The notes beneath the pieces were generated by a model. The model was not told where the DNA came from and ran no database searches. It saw nothing but the letters and a program-made list of their open reading frames with translations. Made by a program: the position numbers and the translations under genes. Source: Acidobacteriota bacterium (GTDB taxonomy: Bacteria; Acidobacteriota; Terriglobia; Terriglobales; Acidobacteriaceae). Taken from it: a stretch of DNA of 64,000 bases. Shown one piece after another: positions 34,909 to 44,267 of the stretch; position 1 is the stretch's first letter; each line of letters opens with the position of its first letter. The stretch is taken from positions 1-64,000 of the forward strand of contig QIAU01000134.1 in the NCBI GenBank assembly GCA_003225055.1, read 5' to 3'.

Positions 34909-35688
34909 TTACCCGTTTCCCCGCGGGCCCGCATGGGCTCGCGTCACAAAAGAATACGGCGGCCAAGGCCCGGTGATTTCAATCTTTCGCACCTCCGCCC
35001 ATTCTTCTGAGAATTTCTGCAGAAGCGACTCCAGCTTTTTTCGATCACCGCGCTTCAGCAGCAGTGAAATCTGCCACTTCAACCCCCGCTGCGCTCCGCT
35101 GATCTGGCCGCCGGCCGCTGTTCGTACTGCGATGCGCCTCAGGGCCTTGGCGAATTTCTCGACCTCCGAATCCGTCTCCCGCACGGCAGGTCTCTGCAGC
35201 ATCGCGGCCTTGGCTTTAAGATATTCCCTTCCGCTCTTCATCGGTTCGGGCGGCGACTCCGGCTTTGCCGTCACAGCAAACACCTTCACCCCCCATTCTT
35301 CCGAATCCTTCACCCTGGCGAAGTCGGCTTCCAGAACGCGCTTGTTCTTGCGAACGTCCGCTTCGAGCGACGACGCACTAAGAAAAAGCGTGCCCAGACG
35401 GGCCGGCAAAATCTCGGTATGCTCGGCGATCGCTGATGCTACCTGCTGGTGCCGCATACTGGTTTCTGTCAACCAGTCCAGATTTTCCAGTTTGCTTGCC
35501 AGATTGTCTGCAAATGCACCCTTGTCGACGCGGCTGATCCAGCAGACTAGGCCCTCACATTCGAGCGGCTCAATCGAAGTAGTGCTATCCACCCCGACAA
35601 CGCCAGCCGCCAGCGCCACCTTCTTCTGTGTAACCCCATACAGGTAAAGCGCGGACGCGTTTGCCTTCGGCTTCACGTGACTTGCCAT
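34909..35688 (-). CDS. Gas vesicle protein GvpF/GvpL (copy 3)
   Basis: 259 residues. YLYGVTQKKV at about 15, then MRHQQVASAIAEHTEILPARLGTLF and the C-terminal ITGPWPPYSFV identify the family. A long coiled-coil-like stretch is at about 125-200. It overlaps the end of the upstream Get3-like ATPase gene by 16 nt, so it is coupled to it; this ties the ATPase to vesicle assembly. Confidence 0.88.
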   Translation of the reverse strand: MASHVKPKANASALYLYGVTQKKVALAAGVVGVDSTTSIEPLECEGLVCWISRVDKGAFADNLASKLENLDWLTETSMRHQQVASAIAEHTEILPARLGTLFLSASSLEADVRKNKRVLEADFARVKDSEEWGVKVFAVTAKPESPPEPMKSGREYLKAKAAMLQRPAVRETDSEVEKFAKALRRIAVRTAAGGQISGAQRGLKWQISLLLKRGDRKKLESLLQKFSEEWAEVRKIEITGPWPPYSFVTRAHAGPRGNG

Positions 35689-37622
35689 AATTCACCTGTA
35701 AACGCCCGCAACCCCGCTCTTCCTGTAATTTCTTTCGGAAAGTTCCGCACAACGTAGATATCAAGCTGCGGAAACCGTCGCTTGAAAGTATTCACCGTTG
35801 CTTGCTGCCATTTCATGGCCCGGCGGCATCGGCGGCATTTACCCACGTCTTCTGCAAACAAAATGCGATTGATAAACATGGACTTTGTGGGTAGATGCAG
35901 CTTGCCTAGGTCCTTTATCAGTCTCTCGGTCTCGCGGTCAGGCAGGGGCTCGGCCAGCATCACGGTATGTGTGCAGGCGCGTCGGGGGTTCTTGAGAACG
36001 CCTGCTAGTTGGCGGACCTGTTGCCCCACCTCCGCGACCTTCACTCCGGCATCGCGGGCAAGGGCTAGTGTACGGTGGGCGGCCAAGGTTTTCAACAAGG
36101 TCCGCGTCCAACCCAGGATTCGCTCCGGCATCCGCAAAAGCTCCAGCGCATGACCTGTGGGGGCCATATCGATCACCACTCGTTTGGAGCCTCGGCTCAG
36201 GAAACCGAGAATACGGAATATTGCCAATACCTCATCCACCCCAGGCGGAACGATCTCCAGCAATTCCGACAAGAGCTGCCGCTCAAAGCTCAAATCTATG
36301 TGAACCCCGGAAATCTCAGCGGTCGTTGCTTCCTCGATGCTGGACCTGATTTCAGTCACCCATTGTTTGAACAGCGCTTCCGAATCCATCTCCGATGCGC
36401 GAAACTCCCGGTCGCCAAGCACCGGCTCGGCGCGATCTCCAATCTCTTTTTGAAAGACATCATCCAGCGACGGCGCCGGATCCACGGAACAGATTTCGAC
36501 CGGGGCTTTCACTTTGGACCGCGTGTTAAACCCCAAACCCGCAGAAACCGTAGTCTTCCCCACGCCACCCTTGCCCACCACCAGTGAAAGAGGTGTCTCC
36601 AGAACCGGCCAGCGTGCGGATTTCAGGCGTACTTGCGGGCTCTTGGGAGCAGGAATATCCAACTTCAGAGGACCGCCGGAAAATACGTGTTCGGCAAACA
36701 ATCTCAGATTGCCGACGCCCAGAATCGGTGATCCCGGATCCTTTCCTAAATATATGTGTACCCCGCGGAACTGTTTCTCGAGAAAACTACGAGCTGCGCG
36801 GGTGGCTTGCGCCTTTTCCTGACACATTCGACACCGAGGCGAGCCGGTCACAGCGCGGTTTAGTACCACTGCCGCAATGCGCACCGGCGGAGAAAAGCTT
36901 GCCAAACGAGCGCTCGATCGGACCGACTCATTCAGCGAAAATTTCTCCGAGGTCGTCACCAGAAAAACTTTCGCATTTTCGGTCAGCACTTCCTGGATAC
37001 CCTCGAACATCTGTCGCCAATCGCTCAGAAATTCATCGCCCACCCGCCTGCTGGGGCCGCCAAAATGTGCCGCCAGCACGCGGTCGCGGCTCGCTGCCAG
37101 TTCCAGAAAATTGAGGAATCTCAGGAAATGTTCCGGCAACTGAAACAGCCTGAGGGTGTGCCCGAAGGGCGCAGTATCGACCACAATGCGCGCATATTTT
37201 CGCGAGATCAGAGCATCGTGCAATGCGAGCAGCGCTGAAACTTCTGCCATCCCGGGCAGCGTGCTGTCCAGCAAGGGCGCAATATCCTCGCGCGAGAAGA
37301 TGGCTCCGGCATCGATGATGGCCAGTATCTCCTCCTTGTATCGGTCCAGAAAATCACGAAACAGCTTCTCTCGATTGACTTGCCAGGCATACAGCTTTCC
37401 GCGGCCCCGCAAACGAACCGGCTTCGCCTCCTCGTCCAGCCGCACTTCCAGAATGTCAGCCAAGGAGTGCGCCGGATCGGTCGACATAAGCAGCACCCGT
37501 TGCGAAGGATTCTCTACGGCGCGGCGCACTGCGTATGCGGCAGAGACCGTGGTCTTCCCCACGCCACCTTTTCCCACAAAAAAGGCCAGTTCAGGCACAC
37601 GCCTATTGTATCCAGTTGACAC
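35673..37622 (-). CDS. Tandem Get3/ArsA-family ATPase leading the gas vesicle array
   Basis: 649 residues made of two homologous halves. Each has a deviant Walker A GKGGVGKTT (about 17-25 and 347-356), a switch I Asp segment (STDPAHSLADIL, SVDPAPSLDDVF) and a switch II VDTAPFGHTLRL / IDMAPTGHALELL. Each half also has a CxxC (CRMC near 263, CRRC near 596), a Get3 trait used for zinc and dimerisation; bacterial ArsA relies on other Cys. Get3 shields hydrophobic tail anchors; ArsA drives arsenite efflux. No arsB/arsR is near, and a GvpF/L gene overlaps its 3' end, so a chaperone-like role for vesicle shell proteins is inferred. GTG 37622 or GTG 37598 may be the start. Confidence 0.85.
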   Translation of the reverse strand: MSTGYNRRVPELAFFVGKGGVGKTTVSAAYAVRRAVENPSQRVLLMSTDPAHSLADILEVRLDEEAKPVRLRGRGKLYAWQVNREKLFRDFLDRYKEEILAIIDAGAIFSREDIAPLLDSTLPGMAEVSALLALHDALISRKYARIVVDTAPFGHTLRLFQLPEHFLRFLNFLELAASRDRVLAAHFGGPSRRVGDEFLSDWRQMFEGIQEVLTENAKVFLVTTSEKFSLNESVRSSARLASFSPPVRIAAVVLNRAVTGSPRCRMCQEKAQATRAARSFLEKQFRGVHIYLGKDPGSPILGVGNLRLFAEHVFSGGPLKLDIPAPKSPQVRLKSARWPVLETPLSLVVGKGGVGKTTVSAGLGFNTRSKVKAPVEICSVDPAPSLDDVFQKEIGDRAEPVLGDREFRASEMDSEALFKQWVTEIRSSIEEATTAEISGVHIDLSFERQLLSELLEIVPPGVDEVLAIFRILGFLSRGSKRVVIDMAPTGHALELLRMPERILGWTRTLLKTLAAHRTLALARDAGVKVAEVGQQVRQLAGVLKNPRRACTHTVMLAEPLPDRETERLIKDLGKLHLPTKSMFINRILFAEDVGKCRRCRRAMKWQQATVNTFKRRFPQLDIYVVRNFPKEITGRAGLRAFTGELWQVT

Positions 37623-37639
37623 TTTATGAGTGTGCTCAA

Positions 37640-37695
37640 CTGTCCGAGCTGTCCGAGCGGTTCCGATTGCCTTGGCTTTCCTGGTCGTTTAGAAT
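37640..37695 (+). promoter_or_regulatory. Candidate promoter and 9-bp direct repeat between the gvp array and the receiver gene
   Basis: CTGTCCGAG is repeated head to tail at 37640-37648 and 37649-37657. Ten nt further, TTGCCT (37667-37672), a 17-nt spacer and TAGAAT (37690-37695) form a sigma-70-like promoter for the receiver-RsbRD gene at 37730. The repeat lies between this promoter and the divergent ATPase gene, a good place for an operator controlling both. Confidence 0.45.
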
Positions 37696-37729
37696 CTGGC
37701 GAGCGTCACAGCCCGCCCGTAAATCAATC

Positions 37730-38554
37730 ATGGTTTTGGCCAGCCGCATTTTGTTTGTCGATGACGAGCCCAGCATCCGGATGATGCTGCCACCCGTCCT
37801 GCAGCAACATGGCTTTGAGGTGCGGGTCGCTGGAAGCGTCGCGGAGGCCCTGGTCGAGATCAATGCCTGCAATTTTGACATGTTGATATCCGATTTGAAT
37901 ATCGAAAAGCAAGGGGATGGATTTCTGGTGGTCAGCGCCATGCGCCATCTCCAACCTGACTGCGTCAACCTTATCCTGACCGGTTACCCAGCCCTGGAAA
38001 CCGCTCTGCAGGCGATTCATGACCAGGTGGATGACTACCTCGTTAAGCCGACCGACATCGACTTATTGATCAGAACCATTGAAGGAAAGCTGAAATCCCG
38101 GAAGCTCCGCGAGCCCGTGGCTAGGAAGAAGCTGTCGGTTCTCTTGAAGGAAAATGCTGCTGAGATTCAGCGCCAAGTCCTCGCCTTGATGAAACAGGAC
38201 CCCACCCTGCGATCGGGTTTCAAGGACGAAGCTCAAGCGAATAAGTTGGCGACTTTGTTAGCCGGTCTATTTGACCACTTAAACGGACGGGCCCGAGTCC
38301 CGAAGGACGAGCTCTTGAACGCCGCTATCGAACACGGCAACATCCGTAAGAAGCAGGGCTACACGGTCTCCATGCTCTGCAGAGATTTCCAATTGATCCA
38401 ACAAGCGGTGTACAAAGTAATCCGAACCAACCTGCATGTCATGAGCCCGGCCGGCTTGATTGGCGACTTGGAAACATTTCACGTCACCTTGAACTCGGTA
38501 ATGGCAAGGTCCATCCAGGTTTATGAGACCAAGACCAAGCGCTCGATCGCCTGA
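37730..38554 (+). CDS. Response regulator with RsbRD-like C-terminal domain (copy 2)
   Basis: 274 residues. Receiver 5-125 with FVDDEPS, Asp in LISDLNIEKQGDG (about 55), T in ILTGYPA and K in LVKPTD, then a helical domain (about 140-265) with EHGNIRKKQGYTVSMLCRDF. Closely similar along its whole length to the protein at 28272, for example VAGSVAEALVEIN and GDGFLVVSAMRHLQP, so the two arose by duplication. It is divergent from the start of the gas vesicle array with 107 nt between, hence likely to share control with it. ATG 37730 fits the receiver start. Confidence 0.82.
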   Translation: MVLASRILFVDDEPSIRMMLPPVLQQHGFEVRVAGSVAEALVEINACNFDMLISDLNIEKQGDGFLVVSAMRHLQPDCVNLILTGYPALETALQAIHDQVDDYLVKPTDIDLLIRTIEGKLKSRKLREPVARKKLSVLLKENAAEIQRQVLALMKQDPTLRSGFKDEAQANKLATLLAGLFDHLNGRARVPKDELLNAAIEHGNIRKKQGYTVSMLCRDFQLIQQAVYKVIRTNLHVMSPAGLIGDLETFHVTLNSVMARSIQVYETKTKRSIA

Positions 38555-38789
38555 CTTGCTTCTGTCCCCGGGCAACCGTTGCGGTTCAAATTCTGAAATC
38601 CTCCCAGCACCGTGGTGGGGCGGCGGGGTTTGTGACCCGTCGATCCGCATCAAGCAACCTGGCCACACCTCATCCACCCCGCGCGCACACTGAAGCTCGC
38701 TATATCTCCTCATCGTACAAGTTACTTCGGGAACGTTCGATTCTTCCGCCGCTTACGATTTCCTGTTGCATAAAGTAAGTACCAAGAAT

Positions 38790-40592
38790 ATGGTGACTCC
38801 AATTGGGAGTTTTTTTGTGTCGGTTCGCCAGTCTGTGAAGCGTTATCTGGGCAAAAAGGAATCAATACACTTCCGTATTTTGCGGGAGACGAGAAACTGC
38901 TGGCGGCATCTGGCGGGGATCACCGCCTTAAGCTTTCTGTCCTTGCCGCTGACTCTGCTTTACCCGCTGCCTTTGAAGATCGCTGTGGACAGCGCTCTCG
39001 GTCACCAACCGCTACCGGACTTCCTGTCCCCTTTTGTGCCAACCAACCCTCCCTTCGCTGTCGCCCTGGGTTTCGCTATCGGTCTGCTCTTGTTCATCGC
39101 GGTCGTGACAAACCTGCAGGGTCTGGCCAGTTGGTGGCTGCAAACCTATGCCGGAGAGAAACTAGTTTGGGATTTCCGGGCACAACTGCTGAATCATGTC
39201 CAGCGACTTCCCCTGGCGTTTCATGACCGTTACGGCACGACCGACTGCGTCTACCGAATTCAGCATGATGCGCCCACAATCCAGTACGTTACGATCCAGG
39301 GCATCATTCCCCTTATCACCGCCTTTTTCACCCTGGCTGGCATGATTTATGTCACAGCGCGCATTGACTTCACCTTGTCTTGGATCGCACTGGCCGTCAC
39401 GCCGCTGCTTTTCCTGTTATCTCTGGGGTCAAGCCGCCTGGTACGTCATCGTTCCCGCCAGGTGAAAGAGCTGGATAGCTCCGCCCTGTCTGTGATCCAG
39501 GAGGTGCTAGGTTCGATTCGGATCATTAAGGCCTTTGGCCAGGAAAACCGCGAGCATGAGCGCTTTGTGCGCCATTCCAGCAAGCGGATGTCCGGTCAAG
39601 TAAAGCTGTCCATAATGCAAGCGATTTTCAATGTCCTGGTCGGCTTGACCATAGCCGGCGGCACAGCTGCCGCCATGTACACGGGCGTGATCCACGTCCG
39701 GGCTGGCGTCCTGAGCGTGGGATCGTTGCTGATGGTCATGGCCTACATCGCCCAGATGTATCAGCCCCTGCAGCTTCTTAGTACCAAGATCACAGACCTG
39801 CAAGTCTGGCTTGTCAGCCTGGAGCGTGTATTCATGCTCCTGGACCAGGTACCCGAAATTGCCGAGAGTCCCCATGCCTTACCCTTGGTCAGGGCCGAAG
39901 GATCTTTCGAATTTCGCGACGTTGGCTTCGTCTACGAGGGTGGGCGCGGCCTGAAGCATGTCTCCTTCCAGGTACCCGCCGGGGCGCGCGTTGGAATCGT
40001 GGGAGAAACGGGCGCAGGCAAGAGTACCCTGCTCAACTTGATGATGCGCTTTTATGACCCGACTGAGGGACAGGTCCGCTTGGATGGCAGGGACATTCGC
40101 GATTACCGCATTGCCGACTTGCGCCGGCAGTTCTCAGTCGTGCTGCAGGAGCCGGTGCTGTTCGCAGCCAGCATCGCCGAAAACATCGCTTACGGCAAGC
40201 CCGACGCCACCGACGAGGAGATCATCGCCGCCGCCAAGGCCGCCAGTTCGCACGATTTCATCATGCGCATGCCCGAGGGTTACGACACCCGTCCCGGAGA
40301 GCGCGGAACTCTGCTTTCCGGCGGAGAGCGCCAACGTATCTCTTTGGCCCGCGCCTTCCTGCGCAACAGTCCGATTCTGATTCTGGACGAGCCGACCAGT
40401 TCGGTGGACGTTCAAACCGAAGCCTCCATCATGCAAGCTACGGAAGCGCTCATGCGGGGCCGTACCACCTTCATGATTGCCCACCGCCTGAATACATTAA
40501 AGAGTAGCGACCTCATTCTGGTACTTGATCGCGGAACTCTCGCCGAAGTCCGTGAAAACCTACCCGAGCGGTTGTCTCTTTCCGCCGATTGA
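38790..40592 (+). CDS. ABC exporter, fused permease-ATPase
   Basis: 600 residues: six membrane helices in about 40-330, then an ATPase domain with Walker A GETGAGKST (about 405), the Q-loop in SVVLQEP, signature LSGGERQR, a complete Walker B LILDEPTSSVD with catalytic Glu, and the H-loop in AHRLNT. Unlike the exporter at 1396 all catalytic residues are standard, so a homodimer is expected. Family members export lipids, peptides or drugs. Starts at TTG 38766, ATG 38790 and GTG 38817 are all possible. No partner genes nearby. Confidence 0.9.
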   Translation: MVTPIGSFFVSVRQSVKRYLGKKESIHFRILRETRNCWRHLAGITALSFLSLPLTLLYPLPLKIAVDSALGHQPLPDFLSPFVPTNPPFAVALGFAIGLLLFIAVVTNLQGLASWWLQTYAGEKLVWDFRAQLLNHVQRLPLAFHDRYGTTDCVYRIQHDAPTIQYVTIQGIIPLITAFFTLAGMIYVTARIDFTLSWIALAVTPLLFLLSLGSSRLVRHRSRQVKELDSSALSVIQEVLGSIRIIKAFGQENREHERFVRHSSKRMSGQVKLSIMQAIFNVLVGLTIAGGTAAAMYTGVIHVRAGVLSVGSLLMVMAYIAQMYQPLQLLSTKITDLQVWLVSLERVFMLLDQVPEIAESPHALPLVRAEGSFEFRDVGFVYEGGRGLKHVSFQVPAGARVGIVGETGAGKSTLLNLMMRFYDPTEGQVRLDGRDIRDYRIADLRRQFSVVLQEPVLFAASIAENIAYGKPDATDEEIIAAAKAASSHDFIMRMPEGYDTRPGERGTLLSGGERQRISLARAFLRNSPILILDEPTSSVDVQTEASIMQATEALMRGRTTFMIAHRLNTLKSSDLILVLDRGTLAEVRENLPERLSLSAD

Positions 40593-40767
40593 TGACCGGG
40601 CCAGGGTTGACACCCTACCGCGACTCTTTCCTTCCAGTACAGAGTTTGCCGGATTCCCCTCTAACCTCAACCCGGCAGATAAAGAATTCGGCGCTTGGTT
40701 GATGACGCATCCGTCATTCGGAACTGTTTCCCAGTATTCAATAAGCGCAGATTAGGAGCGGTTAAAC

Positions 40768-41060
40768 ATGGCAAGGCTATTTTGGTTCTTGGCCGGAATC
40801 GGTATGGGAACCGTCGGGGGATTGTTATACGCGCCGCGTTCTGGTCAGGAGTTGCGAGAGGCCCTTCGCAGCAAGGCCGAAGCAGGACGCGATTTTTTGC
40901 GCGATCGTGCCGGGCGGGCCCGGGAGCAAGCTAACGAGTGGGTTGAACGTGGATGAGAAGCGCTCAATGAACAGAAGGAGAATGTCCGCGCCGCCTACGG
41001 AACCGGACGCCAGGCCTATCAAGAGGCCACCACTCCTAGGACCGGGGACCCCGTAGCGCA
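40768..41060 (+). pseudogene. YtxH-like small membrane protein with an in-frame TGA
   Basis: The frame from ATG 40768 gives a membrane helix FWFLAGIGMGTVGGLLYAP, then RSGQELREALRSKAEAGRDF, and stops at TGA 40954-40956 after WVERG. The same frame continues with EALNEQKENVRAAYGTGRQAY, which is what follows in full-length YtxH-type proteins. A CGA (Arg) to TGA change would explain it. The truncated 62-residue form may still be made, as the helix is intact and an AGGAGCGG site precedes the start. YtxH proteins are stress-associated envelope proteins. Confidence 0.6.
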
Positions 41061-41243
41061 CCGGGATCGGGGAGCATGCTTGCTTTCGACCTTCGTGCTA
41101 ACTCTTCATTTTCCGCTCCTCGACCAAATCTTCTCGAGCGGAGGCTTTAGGGTGACAATACAGGAACTCCTCCGTCGAGCTACATTCCACGCTGTATAGA
41201 AGTCCCGAAGGCCGTTCCGTCATTGTGTCTAGCTGACGTCATA

Positions 41244-42959
41244 ATGGCCAATTCCAACTCCAGAGATGCGAATTTTTGGGTTTTTCGCGATGGTCGAAAG
41301 AAGGTTTGCGGCCGTCGTGTCCTTCGCGAGCTGCTCGCTGCGTTAGAACGTTTAGCGCAGGGAGTCATCACCCTGGACTCTGTAATCACCGCGCTCATGG
41401 TTGCCGGGGAACTCGAGTCCGCCCTCGCCGACTCTGATTCCATAGGCTTGTCCAAAGTGGAGCAACTGACTGATGGTTTGGCAGCAATGCTTGGAAGCCA
41501 GCGCCCGGTATCCTATTTGCACGCTCTGATGGAAGAGGTGAGCCGGGTGCCGGTACCGCAGGAGATCGTACTCTCTCCGGCAGAAGGCTTCGCCTATTAC
41601 GCCCTTCATCCGCTCGACTTCGCGATCCTCGCCGAACAGACGGCCGGTCTCCGCAACACCAGGCTGGCAGTGATCGGGATCCGAAGTATAGGGACGACCC
41701 TGAGCGCGATCGCCACTGCTACGTGCAGCCAGCGGGGGCGTTCTGCCGAGCGCATCACGGTTCGTCCAACCGGTCATGCCTACAATCGCTCGCTCCAATT
41801 CACCTCCCCACAACTGGAGTGGGTGCGCCGCCAGAACACTGTTTCAGCGGATTTCCTTGTGGTGGACGAAGGTCCCGGTCGCAGCGGCTCTTCGTTTTTG
41901 TCGGTTGCAGAAGCACTCGTCGCGCAAGGTGTCTCCCCGGACCGGATCCTCTTCTTGGGCAGCCGTCCCGTCGATCCCGCTCAGCTTTGTGCCCACGATG
42001 CCGTGTCGCGCTGGAACCGCTTCCGTTTTTTCCATCCCCCGACTCATGTCTATCGACGTTTCTCGAACCACCTTTATATCGGCGCCGGAACCTGGCGAAA
42101 TCTGCTCATCGACGGTCAATCGCAATGGCCTGCCTGCTGGCCCCAGATGGAGCGTGTCAAGTTCCTCTCCCGGGACAAAACTTCTATTTTCAAATTTGAA
42201 GGCTTCGGACGGTTCGGAGATCAGGTTCTCCATCGTGACCACTGCTTGGCCCAAGCGGGTTTCGGGCCCCCTGCCGAAGCTGCTGGCGATGGAATGATCC
42301 GCTATCAGTTCATCCCCGGGACTCTCCTCGACGCAACGCAAGTTTCACATTTCCTGCTCGAGCACATTGCCCAATACTGCGCCTTTCGCAGGAGCGAGTT
42401 CTCTGTGCCGGAAGAGCCTAGCCAGGTTGCAGAGATGTTCCGCTTCAATCTCCATCAAGCCTTTGACATCGATTGGGACTTTGATCCAGCACTGCTGGCC
42501 ACCAAGAACCCGGTGCTCGTCGACGGCCGAATGCAGCCTCACGAGTGGATTCGTTCCAAAGATGGCACCATCATCAAGGTGGACGGATGCACCCACGGTG
42601 ACGATCATTTTTTCCCAGGCCCCACAGATATAGCCTGGGATTTGGCAGGCGCGATTGTCGAATGGAACCTGGACGCCGCAGCCACCGAGTTCTTGCTCGC
42701 AAGCTTTCACCGTCTTACCGGCGACGACCCGCGCATGCGGATCGAGATTTTCACTTTGGCGTATAGCGTATTTCGCTTGGCGTACTGCAAGATGGCCAAG
42801 ACCACGGTTTTGGAATCGGACGACGAACCCATACTCCAAAGCACGATTGCGAACTATTGCGCCCAAGCCGAGCGCCAACTCCTCACGCTTCAACACAGCT
42901 CGACCCAACGAACTCTGCCCACATTGCGCGTACCGAATCTGTCAGGCGTCGCCGACTAG
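41244..42959 (+). CDS. Predicted two-domain protein: phosphoribosyltransferase-like plus APH-fold kinase-like
   Basis: 571 residues. After a helical region, residues about 105-245 resemble a type I phosphoribosyltransferase: LAVIGIRSIGTTLSAI, then LVVDEGPGRSGSSF (206-217), which fits the PRPP loop (hydrophobic-DE-x-x-x-x-x-G-x-S/T). The C-terminal 270 residues resemble the APH/choline kinase fold: MQPHEW (catalytic-loop analogue) then IIKVDG and DIAWDLAGAIVEW (metal-binding and DLA motifs). I know no named family for the fusion. No neighbour explains its job; it is alone between the YtxH pseudogene and a convergent dehydrogenase. Start ATG 41244 is preferred to TTG 41223. Confidence 0.6.
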   Translation: MANSNSRDANFWVFRDGRKKVCGRRVLRELLAALERLAQGVITLDSVITALMVAGELESALADSDSIGLSKVEQLTDGLAAMLGSQRPVSYLHALMEEVSRVPVPQEIVLSPAEGFAYYALHPLDFAILAEQTAGLRNTRLAVIGIRSIGTTLSAIATATCSQRGRSAERITVRPTGHAYNRSLQFTSPQLEWVRRQNTVSADFLVVDEGPGRSGSSFLSVAEALVAQGVSPDRILFLGSRPVDPAQLCAHDAVSRWNRFRFFHPPTHVYRRFSNHLYIGAGTWRNLLIDGQSQWPACWPQMERVKFLSRDKTSIFKFEGFGRFGDQVLHRDHCLAQAGFGPPAEAAGDGMIRYQFIPGTLLDATQVSHFLLEHIAQYCAFRRSEFSVPEEPSQVAEMFRFNLHQAFDIDWDFDPALLATKNPVLVDGRMQPHEWIRSKDGTIIKVDGCTHGDDHFFPGPTDIAWDLAGAIVEWNLDAAATEFLLASFHRLTGDDPRMRIEIFTLAYSVFRLAYCKMAKTTVLESDDEPILQSTIANYCAQAERQLLTLQHSSTQRTLPTLRVPNLSGVAD

Positions 42960-43039
42960 TCCTTTTCGCGCATCCGCGCACGCCTTCACAGCCTGCGGAA
43001 AAACCAGTCCGGCTTCCGCCGCCGCTCCCGGAACAGCAT

Positions 43040-44233
43040 TCAGGCCGCTCTCGCTTCTTTCCAAGGATCCAGCACCACTTTGACGCACTGGTTCTGTTTC
43101 TTCTTGAACATGTCGTAAGCCTCGGGCCCGTCCTGAAGGCTCACGCGATGGGTAATGACAAAAGAGGGATCGATCTCCCTGCGCTGCACCCTCTCCAGCA
43201 GAGGCTTCAGATATTTATGCACGTGCGTTTGTCCAGTGCGAACCATCAGCCCTTTTCCGAATATCGCTCCAAATGGGACCTTGTCGAGCCATCCTCCGTA
43301 CACTCCCGGAATTGACAGCACTCCGCCCTTCCGGCAAGCCTGAATCGCCTCGCGCAGTGCAGTTGGCCGATCAAAAGAAAGTCTGAGCGCCAGTTTGGCC
43401 GAGTCATAAACGGAGAACATCCCGTGACCGTGGGCTTCCATGCCCACCGCATCAATGCATGCGTCTGGACCCCGCCCGCCCGTGAGATATTTCAGCACTT
43501 CGATGACATCATCCACTTCTTCATAGTTAATCATCTCCGCGTTCCCTGCCCCTGCCATCTGCAGACGTTCGGGAAAGCGGTCGATCGCAATCACGCGCTC
43601 TGCTCCGAGAAGGAAGGCACTGCGGATGGCGAACTGCCCCACCGGGCCGCAACCCCAGACGGCAATCACATCGCCCGGTTTGATGTCGCAGTTCTCCGCG
43701 GCCATGTATCCGGTCGGGAAAATGTCCGACAGAAACAGGACTTGTTCGTCGTTCAGCTCCTCCGGGATCTTGATCGGTCCCACATCCGCGAAAGGCACAC
43801 GCGCGTACTGCGCCTGGCCTCCCGCGTAACCTCCCAGCATGTGGGAATATCCGAATAGCCCCGAACCGGAAAATCCGTACATTCTTTCCGCGATCCATGC
43901 ATTGGGGTTGGAGTTATCGCACGACGACCACAGTTGCTGCTGGCAAAAAAAACAAGTTCCGCATGCGATGGTAAAGGGCACCACCACCCGATCGCCTTTC
44001 TTGAGATTTTTTACCCCACTTCCGATCTCCACCACCTCGCCCATGAATTCATGGCCGAGGATGTCCCCAGGCTCCATGGTTGGAATGTACCCGTCGTATA
44101 AGTGAAGATCGGAGCCGCAGATTGCACTGCGCGTAATCCTGACAATCGCGTCGCGGGGATTAAGGATTCCTGGATCGTTTACAGTTTCTACCTGCACATT
44201 ATTCTTACCTTGCCAACACAGTGCTTTCACCAC
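43040..44233 (-). CDS. Zinc-dependent alcohol dehydrogenase, formaldehyde dehydrogenase-like
   Basis: 397 residues. Catalytic zinc site [11 protein letters not shown] (Cys 39) and [12 protein letters not shown]; structural zinc loop [15 protein letters not shown] (four Cys); NAD-binding [11 protein letters not shown] near 190. The length and the insert near 115-145 fit the glutathione-independent formaldehyde dehydrogenase-like group of medium-chain dehydrogenases. Substrate is probably a small alcohol or aldehyde. It lies 34 nt downstream of a SRPBCC protein gene on the same strand, a possible operon. Confidence 0.88.
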   Translation of the reverse strand: MVKALCWQGKNNVQVETVNDPGILNPRDAIVRITRSAICGSDLHLYDGYIPTMEPGDILGHEFMGEVVEIGSGVKNLKKGDRVVVPFTIACGTCFFCQQQLWSSCDNSNPNAWIAERMYGFSGSGLFGYSHMLGGYAGGQAQYARVPFADVGPIKIPEELNDEQVLFLSDIFPTGYMAAENCDIKPGDVIAVWGCGPVGQFAIRSAFLLGAERVIAIDRFPERLQMAGAGNAEMINYEEVDDVIEVLKYLTGGRGPDACIDAVGMEAHGHGMFSVYDSAKLALRLSFDRPTALREAIQACRKGGVLSIPGVYGGWLDKVPFGAIFGKGLMVRTGQTHVHKYLKPLLERVQRREIDPSFVITHRVSLQDGPEAYDMFKKKQNQCVKVVLDPWKEARAA

Positions 44234-44267
44234 ATGTCTCCTATAAAATAAGTCAAAAGCTTCGTTG

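Noticed and set aside
35673-37622. Arsenite pump ATPase ArsA
   Set aside because: No arsB, arsR or arsD nearby and each half has a Get3-type CxxC; the overlap with a gvpF/L gene points to vesicle assembly.
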